A DNA stretch of 64,000 bases from Aliarcobacter thereius LMG 24486 (GTDB lineage: Bacteria > Campylobacterota > Campylobacteria > Campylobacterales > Arcobacteraceae), in assembly GCF_004214815.1 (NCBI RefSeq), contig NZ_CP035926.1, forward strand, positions 1,736,001-1,800,000, given 5' to 3'. Each line of letters opens with the position of its first letter. Position 1 is the first letter of the stretch. Shown here piece after piece: positions 37,011 through 45,647 of the stretch. The notes under the pieces are model-generated. The model saw nothing but the letters and a program-made list of their open reading frames with translations. It was not told the origin of the DNA and ran no database searches. A program made the position numbers and the translations under genes.

Positions 37011-37292
37011 TTATCTATTTGGACAATTTTGGGAATCTTCAATAGCCGCTAACCTATCTTCTTCCTCGAGCTCTTCTATTATCTTTTCATAAAGCTTGAG
37101 AGATTCCAAAGCATACTCTTCATCTATTTTATTCATTGCAAATCCAATATGAATCAACACATAGTCCCCTATTTGTACCTCTTCATCTATCAAATCCAAA
37201 CTAGCAACTCTTTCAACACCCATAGTATCAACTACACAACTATTTAACTCTTTATCTATACTTTTTATTTTTGATGGGATTGATAAACACAT
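37011..37292 (-). CDS. hypC: hydrogenase assembly chaperone HypC
   Basis: Small chaperone (93 residues) that holds Fe(CN)2CO with HypD and delivers it to the HydB precursor. The N-terminus MCLSIPSKI contains the essential Cys2. The OB-fold core GDYVLIHIGFAMNKID is typical. A charged tail (LEEEDRLAAI) extends beyond the core. It is tightly packed between hypB and hypD. Confidence 0.95.
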   Translation of the reverse strand: MCLSIPSKIKSIDKELNSCVVDTMGVERVASLDLIDEEVQIGDYVLIHIGFAMNKIDEEYALESLKLYEKIIEELEEEDRLAAIEDSQNCPNR

Positions 37293-37296
37293 CTTG

Positions 37297-38064
37297 TTAT
37301 CTCATCTTTCTTTTAAAGTTTATCCAATCAATAACATTTTGAAGTGATTGCTTATCTTTTATAGAAACTTCCAAAATATCAACATTTGGTTTTAGTTTTC
37401 TAGCTTCAGTTTTCTCTTTTTCTATATCATATTCAAAGTGCGGAAGTAGATCAACTTTTGTAAAAAGTATTAAATCAGCACTTCTAAACATAACTGGATA
37501 TTTTGCTATTTTATCTTCACCTTCTGGAATTGAAACCATAACAATATTTAAATGAGTTCCTACATCATAAGATGCTGGACAAACTAAATTCCCAACATTT
37601 TCCACAAAACAAACATCAATATTTTCTAAAGATAGATCATGTAAACCTTTATGAACCATAAATGCGTCAAGATGACAAGCACTTCCTGTTTGTATCTGAA
37701 CAGCATCTATTCCTTTTGCTTTTAATCTATCTGCATCTCTTGAAGTTTCTAAATCACCCTCTACAACTGCAAATTTAAAATCTGCAATATCTACTATATG
37801 TTCCAAAAGCGTAGTTTTTCCACTTCCAGGACTCGACATAAGATTTATTCCTAAAACTTTATGATTATCAAAATGAGCTCTATTATGTCTTGCTTCATGG
37901 TCATTTTTATCTAAAATCTTTTGAATAACAGAAATTGTTTTTGCATCATTTAGCTGTGGATTATGATGTATATTCTCATTTAAATGAGAATGCCCATGTG
38001 AATGATGATGATCATGATGATTATGTTCTTGTCCTGCTATTGTACAACCGCAATCTTTACACAT
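37297..38064 (-). CDS. hypB: hydrogenase nickel incorporation GTPase HypB
   Basis: GTPase that drives nickel insertion with HypA. The N-terminal metal motif is CKDCGC (2-7), followed by a His-rich stretch around residues 14-35 (HNHHDHHHSHGHSH) that probably stores or buffers nickel. The G-domain has P-loop GSPGSGKTT, the metal-site Cys/His (GSACHLDA) and TKVDLLPH. Length 255 fits. It heads the hypBCD operon, and the intergenic region upstream is shared with the divergent transposase-like gene. Confidence 0.96.
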   Translation of the reverse strand: MCKDCGCTIAGQEHNHHDHHHSHGHSHLNENIHHNPQLNDAKTISVIQKILDKNDHEARHNRAHFDNHKVLGINLMSSPGSGKTTLLEHIVDIADFKFAVVEGDLETSRDADRLKAKGIDAVQIQTGSACHLDAFMVHKGLHDLSLENIDVCFVENVGNLVCPASYDVGTHLNIVMVSIPEGEDKIAKYPVMFRSADLILFTKVDLLPHFEYDIEKEKTEARKLKPNVDILEVSIKDKQSLQNVIDWINFKRKMR

Positions 38065-38143
38065 TTTTATTTCCTTTTGTTTTTATATATCTTTTATCTA
38101 GTTTAACTCAAAAAGGCTAAATATCTAATAATAGTCTATGTCA

Positions 38144-38161
38144 CTTATATATTTTTAGAAC
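38144..38161 (-). promoter_or_regulatory. 18-nt element shared with the nikK upstream region
   Basis: On the minus strand it reads GTTCTAAAAATATATAAG, identical to 31795-31778, and centred about 88 nt upstream of the hypB start. It lies in the 117-nt divergent gap and also only about 20 nt from the start of the divergent transposase-like gene. Both copies precede nickel/hydrogenase genes in the same orientation. I saw no copy in front of hydA. Confidence 0.4.
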
Positions 38162-38181
38162 AAACTTGATAAACTATTCTT

Positions 38182-38829
38182 ATGATTTGTCCAAACTGCA
38201 AAAACAAAAAATTTTATAATTTAGCAAATGATTACATAAAATGCAAAAAATGTGCAAAAAAGCTATCTTTAAAAAAAATAGAAAAAGATATATTAATCAT
38301 AGAGAAATTTTGCGAAGCTAAAAATGCACTTCAAAGTTCAAAAGAGCTAAATCTAAACTATAAAACCATAAAAGATAGATTTGATCTATTTAGAAAAAAA
38401 ATAGCTGTTTTTTTAGAAAACTCTTATCAAGCATCTATAAAAGATTATAGTGAATATGAGGAGTTTTACTACTTTAAACAAAGAGGAAAAAGTAAAAAAG
38501 TAAAATCACTAGATGAAGCTATAAATATTATAGGTTTTCACTCAAATCAAAAAGTATATACCCTTCTAATGCCAAATATAAAATATAGAACTTTTGCTAC
38601 AAACGATGAAGATTTTTTTCAATATCTACTTTGGTACAAACTTCAATCCCAAAATTCACATAAAACAACTCTGAAACTATTTTGGGAATTTCTTGAAGAT
38701 GAGTTGAAAAAATACAAAGGTGTAGATGAAAACAATTTTTTCTACTACTTAAAAGAGTGTGAGTTTAGATTTAATTACAATAAAAATGAGCAATTAGAGA
38801 TTTTAAATTCTATTTATTTTAAAGAGTAA
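38182..38829 (+). CDS. domesticated IS1595-like transposase homologue, catalytic site lost
   Basis: A 215-residue protein with an N-terminal zinc ribbon (CPNC 3-6, CKKC 21-24), a helix-turn-helix-like region (about 40-75) and a shortened ISXO2/IS1595-type domain. KVYTLLMPN and LFWEFLEDELKKYKGV then LKECEFRFN (190-198) match the family core well. The first catalytic Asp is Glu (EYEEFYY, 91-97), about 25 residues holding the second Asp are absent, and the third acidic residue is Lys165 (LKLFW). It cannot transpose. It lies between hypB (divergent) and hypF (11-nt convergent overlap), which suggests a regulator. There is no clear ribosome binding site. Confidence 0.75.
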   Translation: MICPNCKNKKFYNLANDYIKCKKCAKKLSLKKIEKDILIIEKFCEAKNALQSSKELNLNYKTIKDRFDLFRKKIAVFLENSYQASIKDYSEYEEFYYFKQRGKSKKVKSLDEAINIIGFHSNQKVYTLLMPNIKYRTFATNDEDFFQYLLWYKLQSQNSHKTTLKLFWEFLEDELKKYKGVDENNFFYYLKECEFRFNYNKNEQLEILNSIYFKE

Positions 38830-41059
38830 AAAAAGCTTGTCCTAAAGATATATTCTCATCATTTGTACTATAGTTTTCACCTATATAAAGCTCTTTATCT
38901 TTTAATTTTTCAAATACAATTTTAAGTAAAGTTCTATTCTGAAACACTCCACCACTTAAAACAATATCTAATTCTTGATTTAAATTTGAGATATCAAAAA
39001 TTATATTTGCAATAGTATTTATAAATTTTGAAGCAATAGAGCTTTTATCTTTTTCAAACACTAGCTCTTTTATCATTGGTGAAATATCTATAATATTATC
39101 AATCAGCTCATAAGAGAAACTTTCTTTGATATTTTCATCATATAAATTCTCTAAGTAAAGACCTGTTTGTCCTTCAAACTCTTGAATATGAAGAATATTA
39201 GCAAGTGAACAAACTGCATCAAAAACTCTTCCAAAAGAGCTTGTAAGTGGTGAATTTATACTTTTTTGCCAAATTGTATATAGATTTTTTATCTCATTTT
39301 TTTCAAATATTTTTAGAAATTCCAAAGGTAAAGATAAAATTTCCTCTAGTGAATGGCTATCAAAAAGTAATGACAAAGCTACTCTTTTTGGCTCTTTTAT
39401 AGCTAATTCTCCACCTATAAGTTTAAAATATTTTAAGTGATTTACTCTTTTATACTCTTTTTGATTTGCTATAAAAACTTCTCCACCCCAAATATTTCCA
39501 TCATCACCATATCCTGTTCCATCAAAACAAAATGCCAAAACATCTTTTTTTAAAGATTTTTCTGCTAAAACAGCTAAAATATGAGAATAATGATGTTGAA
39601 CTTGAACTAAATTCAATTCTTCATTTTTATTTAAAAACTCAAAAGCAATTTTTGTGGTCTCATATTTTGGATGTTTATCACAAACTATAATTTCAGGTAT
39701 AAAATCATATAAATTAAGAAATTTATGAAGAGTTTTCTTATAGTTTTCTATTGAAGATATTGATTTTAAATCTCCTAAATATGGTGTTGTTATAATTTTA
39801 TTTCCAAAAGCTATACTAAAAGTAGATTTTTGATTAGCTCCTAAGCTTAAAACTCTTTTTGAAAACTTATTTTCTACTTGCAATATATTTGGAGAGAAAC
39901 CTCTACTATTTCTAAGCTTTATTATTTTTTCATCTACGATTTGAACTATTGAATCATCACAACTATTTACTATTTCTCTATTATAATCAAGCACATAATC
40001 AACAAGTAAAGATAGTTTTGAAAAGATATACTCTTTTTTTGTAATAATTGGTTCATCTTTTAAATTTGCACTTGTTGCTAAAATTGGTTTTTCTAAATTT
40101 TTAAAAAGAAGATAGTGTAAAGCACTATTTGGTAAAAAAGAACCAACAAGTTCTATATTTGGAGATATTTGCTTTGATAATTTACTGTTTTTTTTCTTTT
40201 TCAATAAAACTATTGGTCTCTCTTTTGAACTTAAGATATTCTCTTCAAATTTATTAAAATCTGCATACTTTTTTAACTCTTCTATATCTTTAAACATCAC
40301 AGCAAAAGGTTTTGTAGCTCTTTTTTTAAACTCTCTTATTTTTAATATAGCTTTACAATTTGTTGCATCACAAACAATATGAAAACCTGCTATACCTTTA
40401 ATAGCTACAATTTTTCCATCTTTTATATATTGTGTTGCTTGAGTTATAGCATCTATTTTTTTAGATATCAATTTTTGATTTTTATCATATAAAAAAGTAG
40501 TTGGTCCACACTCTTCACAAGATATTGCTTGTGCATGATATCTTCTATTTTTAGGGTTTTCAAACTCAGCTTTGCATTTTTCACATAAGACAAAATCTTT
40601 TAAAGAGGTGTGTTCTCTATCATAAGGAGTATTTTCAATAATTGAGTACCTTGGTCCACAATTTATACAGTTTGTTAAAGCATAGTTATATCTAAAATTA
40701 TTTTTATCAGAAATATCATCTATACATTCTTCACAAATAGAGATATCAGGGTAAATAAGAGCATTTTTATTTCCATAATTTAAATTCGAGCTAGCTATAA
40801 TTTCAAATTTATCATACTTTTTAAACTCTAAATTCTGAATGTTTATATCAATTATTTTTGCTAATTTTGGTGGATTTAATCTAAGCTCTTTTGTAAACTC
40901 TTCTATATCTTTTATCTTTGCAAAAGCAAGGATTTCAACTCCATTTTCATCATTTTTAACACAACCTTTTATATTGTATTTTAATGCTAAATTATAGATA
41001 AATGGTCGAAAACCAACACCTTGAACCAATCCAAAAATAGATATTTTTTGATTTATCAT
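38819..41059 (-). CDS. hypF: carbamoyltransferase HypF
   Basis: Makes the carbamoyl group that becomes the CN ligands and passes it to HypE. Domains in order: acylphosphatase (about 1-90, GLVQGVGFRPFIY), two zinc fingers (CEEC/CINC and CEKC/CEEC, about 105-185), a YrdC-like carbamoyl-adenylate domain (about 200-370) and a Kae1-like C-terminal domain (HHYSHILA, FDGTGYGDDG, LSGGVFQN). At 746 residues it is complete. It follows hydE by 11 nt, so it is co-transcribed with hydABCDE and not with the other hyp genes. Confidence 0.95.
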   Translation of the reverse strand: MINQKISIFGLVQGVGFRPFIYNLALKYNIKGCVKNDENGVEILAFAKIKDIEEFTKELRLNPPKLAKIIDINIQNLEFKKYDKFEIIASSNLNYGNKNALIYPDISICEECIDDISDKNNFRYNYALTNCINCGPRYSIIENTPYDREHTSLKDFVLCEKCKAEFENPKNRRYHAQAISCEECGPTTFLYDKNQKLISKKIDAITQATQYIKDGKIVAIKGIAGFHIVCDATNCKAILKIREFKKRATKPFAVMFKDIEELKKYADFNKFEENILSSKERPIVLLKKKKNSKLSKQISPNIELVGSFLPNSALHYLLFKNLEKPILATSANLKDEPIITKKEYIFSKLSLLVDYVLDYNREIVNSCDDSIVQIVDEKIIKLRNSRGFSPNILQVENKFSKRVLSLGANQKSTFSIAFGNKIITTPYLGDLKSISSIENYKKTLHKFLNLYDFIPEIIVCDKHPKYETTKIAFEFLNKNEELNLVQVQHHYSHILAVLAEKSLKKDVLAFCFDGTGYGDDGNIWGGEVFIANQKEYKRVNHLKYFKLIGGELAIKEPKRVALSLLFDSHSLEEILSLPLEFLKIFEKNEIKNLYTIWQKSINSPLTSSFGRVFDAVCSLANILHIQEFEGQTGLYLENLYDENIKESFSYELIDNIIDISPMIKELVFEKDKSSIASKFINTIANIIFDISNLNQELDIVLSGGVFQNRTLLKIVFEKLKDKELYIGENYSTNDENISLGQAFFTL

Positions 41060-41070
41060 AAATTTTATAC

Positions 41071-42690
41071 CTATTTTTGAATTACAAACTCTTTGTTGTA
41101 GTATATTTTAAAGTTTTTTGTTATGCTTTTTTCAACAAGCTGATTAAATCTAATATTGCTAAACATATCTCCACTTAAACTAACTCCTTCAAGCTCATAA
41201 TTACCATGTAAATTATCAACTTCATTTGCTATAAAGTGTGCCAAACTTTCAATAAAACCCAAACTAATTGTTTGTTCATCAACTCCTGCTAACTTAAAAC
41301 TCATAGCTGATTTTAAAAGTGGCAAATAATCAAACTTTCTATTAAACACCTCTTTATTATCAAAAAGTTTATAGTCTATTCTTGGTCCTTTTTCAAGCAA
41401 AGAGTTTGTAGCATTTAAAATAATATCATCTTCAAAATTTAGTATAATCTTTGCTATTTTAAAATATGAGAGAAATGTTTTATCACTAAAATCTATCTCT
41501 GTATTTAATGCTTTGTTGTAAATATCTTCAAACTTATTTTTATAGTTTTTCAAGAGTCTTTCACCTTTTGTATCTTTTTTTATAGATTCAAAAACCTCTT
41601 CTATTGTACTTGGAATATATAGATCTTGCAAAATATCAACTAAACCATTTTTTGAGTAATAAGAGATTTTATTTTTGTTTGAAGAGCTAATATAAAAACT
41701 TATAATAGAGTTTTCAAAAAGTTCATTTTCTGCCAAAACTGTCATAAACTGAGATTTATCTTTCTCTTTAAATTTACTAAAAACTGTATCTAATTTTTTA
41801 GAGTAAGAGTTTGACTCCAAAATAAGTTTTTTATTATCAAAGCACAATATTTTTGGGATATCCAGATTTATAATATTTTTGCTTTTTACATCTAAGAAAT
41901 AATCAAAACTAGCATCTTCATTTTCAATATTTAAAAAATCAATATCTAGTTTTTTTAGCTCAAGACTAAGTAAGTATAGTGTTAAATCATTTACATATCT
42001 TATATCTATACTTTTTTTATCTGTTTTATTTTTTAATCTAAAAATATCATTTATTCTAAACTCTATTTTAGGTTTTTCAATACTTGCAAGAGCAACTATC
42101 GAATTTGCATCTTCAACCACTAAGCTACTTATATTTTCTAAATTTACAACTAAAAGCTCTTTACTTTTTTCTATATTTTTTAGTTTTGAAAATACAAAAG
42201 TTCCACTTAAAGTCTTTATCTTTATCTTTTTATCTTCATTTATTAAAAAACTTAATTTCTCAAAAAGTTTTTTATCTGATTTTACTTCTTGATTTTCAAA
42301 AATAAAAGTTGCATCTTCAAAACCTTTAGAAACTTCACAAGATTTAAAAGCATTATAAAAATCTATACTATCTTTATCTTCTACTTCTTTTAGTGAACTT
42401 GGAGAAAAAGAGATTATACTCTCTTCATCAAAAGAGCTTGAAGTTTCAAGAGGGAGTTTTTCAACTACTTCAAGCTCCAAACCATAATAAAAAATTGACA
42501 TAGGTACATACAAAGACAAAGTATTTGAGAACTCTTCTAATATCTCATCTTCTGCTTCAATATACAAATAAACAAAATCTAATTTTTGATATATTTTATA
42601 ATCACAATTAAACTTTTTTGCAACAAAATCCAAGAATTTCATCAAAGTTTTATTACTTGATTTATAGTTAAACTTAAACTCTAGGACCAT
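41071..42690 (-). CDS. hydE: hydrogenase accessory protein HydE (Helicobacter/Wolinella type)
   Basis: The position after hydD, and the size (539 aa), match HydE of the H. pylori/Wolinella hydABCDE operons, a protein needed for hydrogenase activity but of unknown chemistry. It is not the radical-SAM HydE of FeFe hydrogenases. The C-terminus (about 470-530, ISLGFIESLAHFIANEV then VSLSGDMFSNIRFNQLV) aligns by eye with the Kae1-like end of HypF (IVLSGGVFQNRTLLKIV), and the N-terminal 60 residues resemble an acylphosphatase fold. This suggests a decayed HypF paralogue. It overlaps hydD by 17 nt. Confidence 0.75.
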   Translation of the reverse strand: MVLEFKFNYKSSNKTLMKFLDFVAKKFNCDYKIYQKLDFVYLYIEAEDEILEEFSNTLSLYVPMSIFYYGLELEVVEKLPLETSSSFDEESIISFSPSSLKEVEDKDSIDFYNAFKSCEVSKGFEDATFIFENQEVKSDKKLFEKLSFLINEDKKIKIKTLSGTFVFSKLKNIEKSKELLVVNLENISSLVVEDANSIVALASIEKPKIEFRINDIFRLKNKTDKKSIDIRYVNDLTLYLLSLELKKLDIDFLNIENEDASFDYFLDVKSKNIINLDIPKILCFDNKKLILESNSYSKKLDTVFSKFKEKDKSQFMTVLAENELFENSIISFYISSSNKNKISYYSKNGLVDILQDLYIPSTIEEVFESIKKDTKGERLLKNYKNKFEDIYNKALNTEIDFSDKTFLSYFKIAKIILNFEDDIILNATNSLLEKGPRIDYKLFDNKEVFNRKFDYLPLLKSAMSFKLAGVDEQTISLGFIESLAHFIANEVDNLHGNYELEGVSLSGDMFSNIRFNQLVEKSITKNFKIYYNKEFVIQK

Positions 42691-43234
42691 TTTTTATATC
42701 TCTTTTAAATGAAATCATAGCTATCTCTTCTATGCTAATATCTTTTATTTTTTTTACTTCTACATCTAATTTAGAAAGATACTCTATTACACTCTTTTCC
42801 ATAACTTTTGTAGCTTCAATTATTTCACTACTTAAATCAAATGTAGTATCATCTGCAACTCTTTTAGGAATAACTCCCAAAATATGAGTTCTTGGTAAAT
42901 CATCATTCATTTCAATCATATTTAAAGTTTGAAGCATTTCAACTTCGTGAGCACTTCCTTGCCAGTTTATCTCTGATGGAACTTTTCTATAATCAAAGAA
43001 GAAAACATCTCCAGCTTTTGAGTTTAAAGAATCAATACAATCAACCACTAAAACTTCATCATATTTAACAATTAAAGGAATAAGTCTTTGAGCCAAAGTT
43101 CCACCATCAACTAAACTTATACTATTATTTGAAGACTTGAACTCATACTTTTCATCTAAATAGTGAATAAAATGTGCTCCAATTCCCTCATCTTGGAATA
43201 GGATATTTCCTATTCCTAAAATTAAGATATTCAT
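42674..43234 (-). CDS. hydD: hydrogenase maturation protease HydD
   Basis: Endopeptidase of the HyaD/HybD family that removes the C-terminal tail of the large subunit once nickel is in place. The N-terminal LGIGNILFQDEGIGAHF contains the nickel-sensing Glu, mid-protein VVDCIDSL provides the Asp, and SAHEVEML the His. At 186 residues it is full length. It starts in a 4-nt overlap with hydC. Confidence 0.94.
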   Translation of the reverse strand: MNILILGIGNILFQDEGIGAHFIHYLDEKYEFKSSNNSISLVDGGTLAQRLIPLIVKYDEVLVVDCIDSLNSKAGDVFFFDYRKVPSEINWQGSAHEVEMLQTLNMIEMNDDLPRTHILGVIPKRVADDTTFDLSSEIIEATKVMEKSVIEYLSKLDVEVKKIKDISIEEIAMISFKRDIKNGPRV

Positions 43235-43899
43235 TTATGATCATCTTCCCATTTATATCCTGAGATAATTGAATCCATATCCCCTTTTTTTCCATAAATT
43301 GAGTTGAAAACAACCAAATAAATATGTATAGGTAGAAATATTAAAAATATCCACATAAAAATATGATGAAGTTCTCTAACTAAAGCTAAACCACCCATTA
43401 AAACCTCAATTGGTCTTAAAATATCATATAAAAATCCACCTAATCCCTCATGATAAACATGTATATATAAAATCAATCCAGTTAAAGATATAAATATCAA
43501 AGATATATATACTGTTGAATAAGCAATAAATTGTAGTGGATTATAAAGTCCTTTTAATTTAGTATGTTCACCTATTAAAATATAATATTTAATCTGTTTT
43601 ATCCACATTTTTGGAGATATAAAATCCCAAAATGAAGCTCTTTCATTTTTACTCTCTTTATCAAAGAAAAAAAGATACATTTTCCCAATAGTTACACAAA
43701 TTAGTAAAAATCCAAAAATTATATGCCAACTTCTCATTAAAGCATTTAAGAAATTTGTTGGTTCTCCTCCATTTAAAGCTGGTGCTATAAATGGAAAAGC
43801 TAAATAAAATCCTGTAAAAGTAAGAGCCGTTATAGATAAAACTCTAAGCCAGTGTGTAATTCTAAGCCATACAGAGTATTCATAATGTTTTTTTATCAT
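43231..43899 (-). CDS. hydC: Ni/Fe hydrogenase cytochrome b subunit HydC
   Basis: Membrane anchor that passes electrons from the hydrogenase to the quinone pool. Four to five helices in 222 residues, with haem-ligating histidines in the conserved helices (LRITHWLRVLSITAL, RSWHIIFGF, ELHHIFMW and LPIHIYLVVF). The family is the HyaC/HydC b-type cytochromes. It sits between hydB and hydD in the structural operon. Confidence 0.94.
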   Translation of the reverse strand: MIKKHYEYSVWLRITHWLRVLSITALTFTGFYLAFPFIAPALNGGEPTNFLNALMRSWHIIFGFLLICVTIGKMYLFFFDKESKNERASFWDFISPKMWIKQIKYYILIGEHTKLKGLYNPLQFIAYSTVYISLIFISLTGLILYIHVYHEGLGGFLYDILRPIEVLMGGLALVRELHHIFMWIFLIFLPIHIYLVVFNSIYGKKGDMDSIISGYKWEDDHK

Positions 43900-43908
43900 A
43901 GTTTATCC

Positions 43909-45645
43909 TTAACTATTGCAAGAAAAACCATATAATGGATCTACTTTGTATGTTCCTAAATCATTACCTTTTTGATCCATAACATGAACAGCACATGCAA
44001 TACAAGGGTCAAAACTATGAATAATTCTAATAATTTCAAGTGGTTGAGAAATATCTTGAACTTTTAAACCAACTAAATTTGCTTCATAAGGTCCCATTTG
44101 TCCTTTTGCATCAATTGGTCCTGCATTCCAAGTTGAAGGAACAACAGCTTGATAATTTTCAATAACTCCATTTTTTATTCTTACCCAATGAGATAACATT
44201 CCTCTTGGAACATCTCCTAAATATCTACCTTTATACTCTTTGTTTTTATCTATTTTGTAAGATGTAAAAGTCTCTTCATCTACTTTTAAATTTTCTATTA
44301 AAGTATTAAATGTTTCTAATCCATGTTTTGCAATAGTTTTTACTTGAAGCATTCTAGCAGCTGTTCTTCCTAGAGCAGTAAATAATGCACTTTTTGGTAA
44401 ACCTGTTTTAGCTAAAAATTCATCAACTATTGGAACTACTCTTTTATTTCCTCTTGCATAAGATACTAAAATACAAGCAAGTGGTCCAACTTCCATAGCT
44501 TTTCCATCATATCTTGGAGATTTTATCCATGAATATTTACCTTTTACATCTAAGACTTTTGAATCTACAAGCTCTTTATTCATTCCAACAGTTTTCATAT
44601 CTTTTAATCCTGTATATAAAGGATTTGTTTTACCATCATAAGGATGAAGTGCTTCATCATTTTCATACCAAGCATGAGTTGCTTCTTCTGTTATTAAATC
44701 TTCATTTATATCAAATACTTTTGATAAATCTCCATCAAAAATAATTCCCGAATCAAATAAAAACTCTGTCTTATTTAACATAACTTCTTGATTAGCCATA
44801 AAGTTCATAACTCCAGCCTCTTGCGTAACTGATAACTCATCTTTATAAACACTAGCTGCCATTACGATATCTGCATGATAAGCATTTTCTATAAACTCTG
44901 CTGCATTTTTAAATAGTGTTAGGTATTCCCCCATTCTTGAAGGATCTAAGAGATCCATAATACATGTAACTCCACCTACACTTAAACTTTGAGGATGTGG
45001 TTGCTTTCCACCAAAAATAGCCATAAGTTTTGCTAAATCTCTTTGAACTTCTAATGCTTTTAAATAGTGTGATAATAAGATTAAATTTTGTTCAGCAGAT
45101 AATCTATAAGTTTTGTGTCCCCAATAAGCATTTGCAAAAGGTCCTAATTGTCCTTTTTCAACAAACTCTTTTACTCTTGTTTTAACTTTTTTTAAATCAT
45201 TTTCACCTGTTGATATTGGAAAGTCTGCATATTTAAACGCTTCATTTGAAGCTTTTTTTTCATCTGCATCAAGAGCTGATACAATATCAACCCAATCAAG
45301 CCCATGAAGATGATAGAAATGAACAACATGATCATGCATAAAAAGTGCCATTGACATTAAACTTCTTGTAAGTTTTGCATTTAAAGGAGGTACTATTCCT
45401 AAAGCATTTTCAACAGCCTCAATTCCTGCTCTATAATGAGAATATGTACAAACTCCACAAATTCTTTGCATTAAAAAACCTGCATCTCTTGGATCTCTAT
45501 TTTTTACTATTGTCTCTAATCCTCTCCATAAAGTTGAAGATGAATAAGCTTTTTGAATCACATTATTTTCATCAACTTCAACTTCAACTCTTAAATGCCC
45601 CTCTATTCTTGTAATTGGGTCTATTATAACTCTTTTATTTGACAC
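43909..45645 (-). CDS. hydB: NiFe hydrogenase large subunit HydB
   Basis: Catalytic subunit of the periplasm-facing uptake hydrogenase (group 1). The two CxxC nickel motifs are RICGVC (61-66) and DPCIACAVH near the end; the last 24 residues after that His form the tail cleaved by HydD. At 578 residues it is normal for the HydB/HyaB type. The start is GTG at 45645, preceded by AAGGAGA. It lies 2 nt after the small-subunit gene. Confidence 0.97.
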   Translation of the reverse strand: MSNKRVIIDPITRIEGHLRVEVEVDENNVIQKAYSSSTLWRGLETIVKNRDPRDAGFLMQRICGVCTYSHYRAGIEAVENALGIVPPLNAKLTRSLMSMALFMHDHVVHFYHLHGLDWVDIVSALDADEKKASNEAFKYADFPISTGENDLKKVKTRVKEFVEKGQLGPFANAYWGHKTYRLSAEQNLILLSHYLKALEVQRDLAKLMAIFGGKQPHPQSLSVGGVTCIMDLLDPSRMGEYLTLFKNAAEFIENAYHADIVMAASVYKDELSVTQEAGVMNFMANQEVMLNKTEFLFDSGIIFDGDLSKVFDINEDLITEEATHAWYENDEALHPYDGKTNPLYTGLKDMKTVGMNKELVDSKVLDVKGKYSWIKSPRYDGKAMEVGPLACILVSYARGNKRVVPIVDEFLAKTGLPKSALFTALGRTAARMLQVKTIAKHGLETFNTLIENLKVDEETFTSYKIDKNKEYKGRYLGDVPRGMLSHWVRIKNGVIENYQAVVPSTWNAGPIDAKGQMGPYEANLVGLKVQDISQPLEIIRIIHSFDPCIACAVHVMDQKGNDLGTYKVDPLYGFSCNS

Positions 45646-45647
45646 TA

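Noticed and set aside
38182-38829. Intact insertion sequence
   Set aside because: No terminal inverted repeats or target duplication were seen, and the catalytic residues are lost, so it is listed as a domesticated gene.
41071-42690. Radical-SAM HydE of FeFe-hydrogenase maturation
   Set aside because: No CxxxCxxC motif, no HydF/HydG neighbours, and the context is a NiFe hydrogenase; the shared name is a coincidence.
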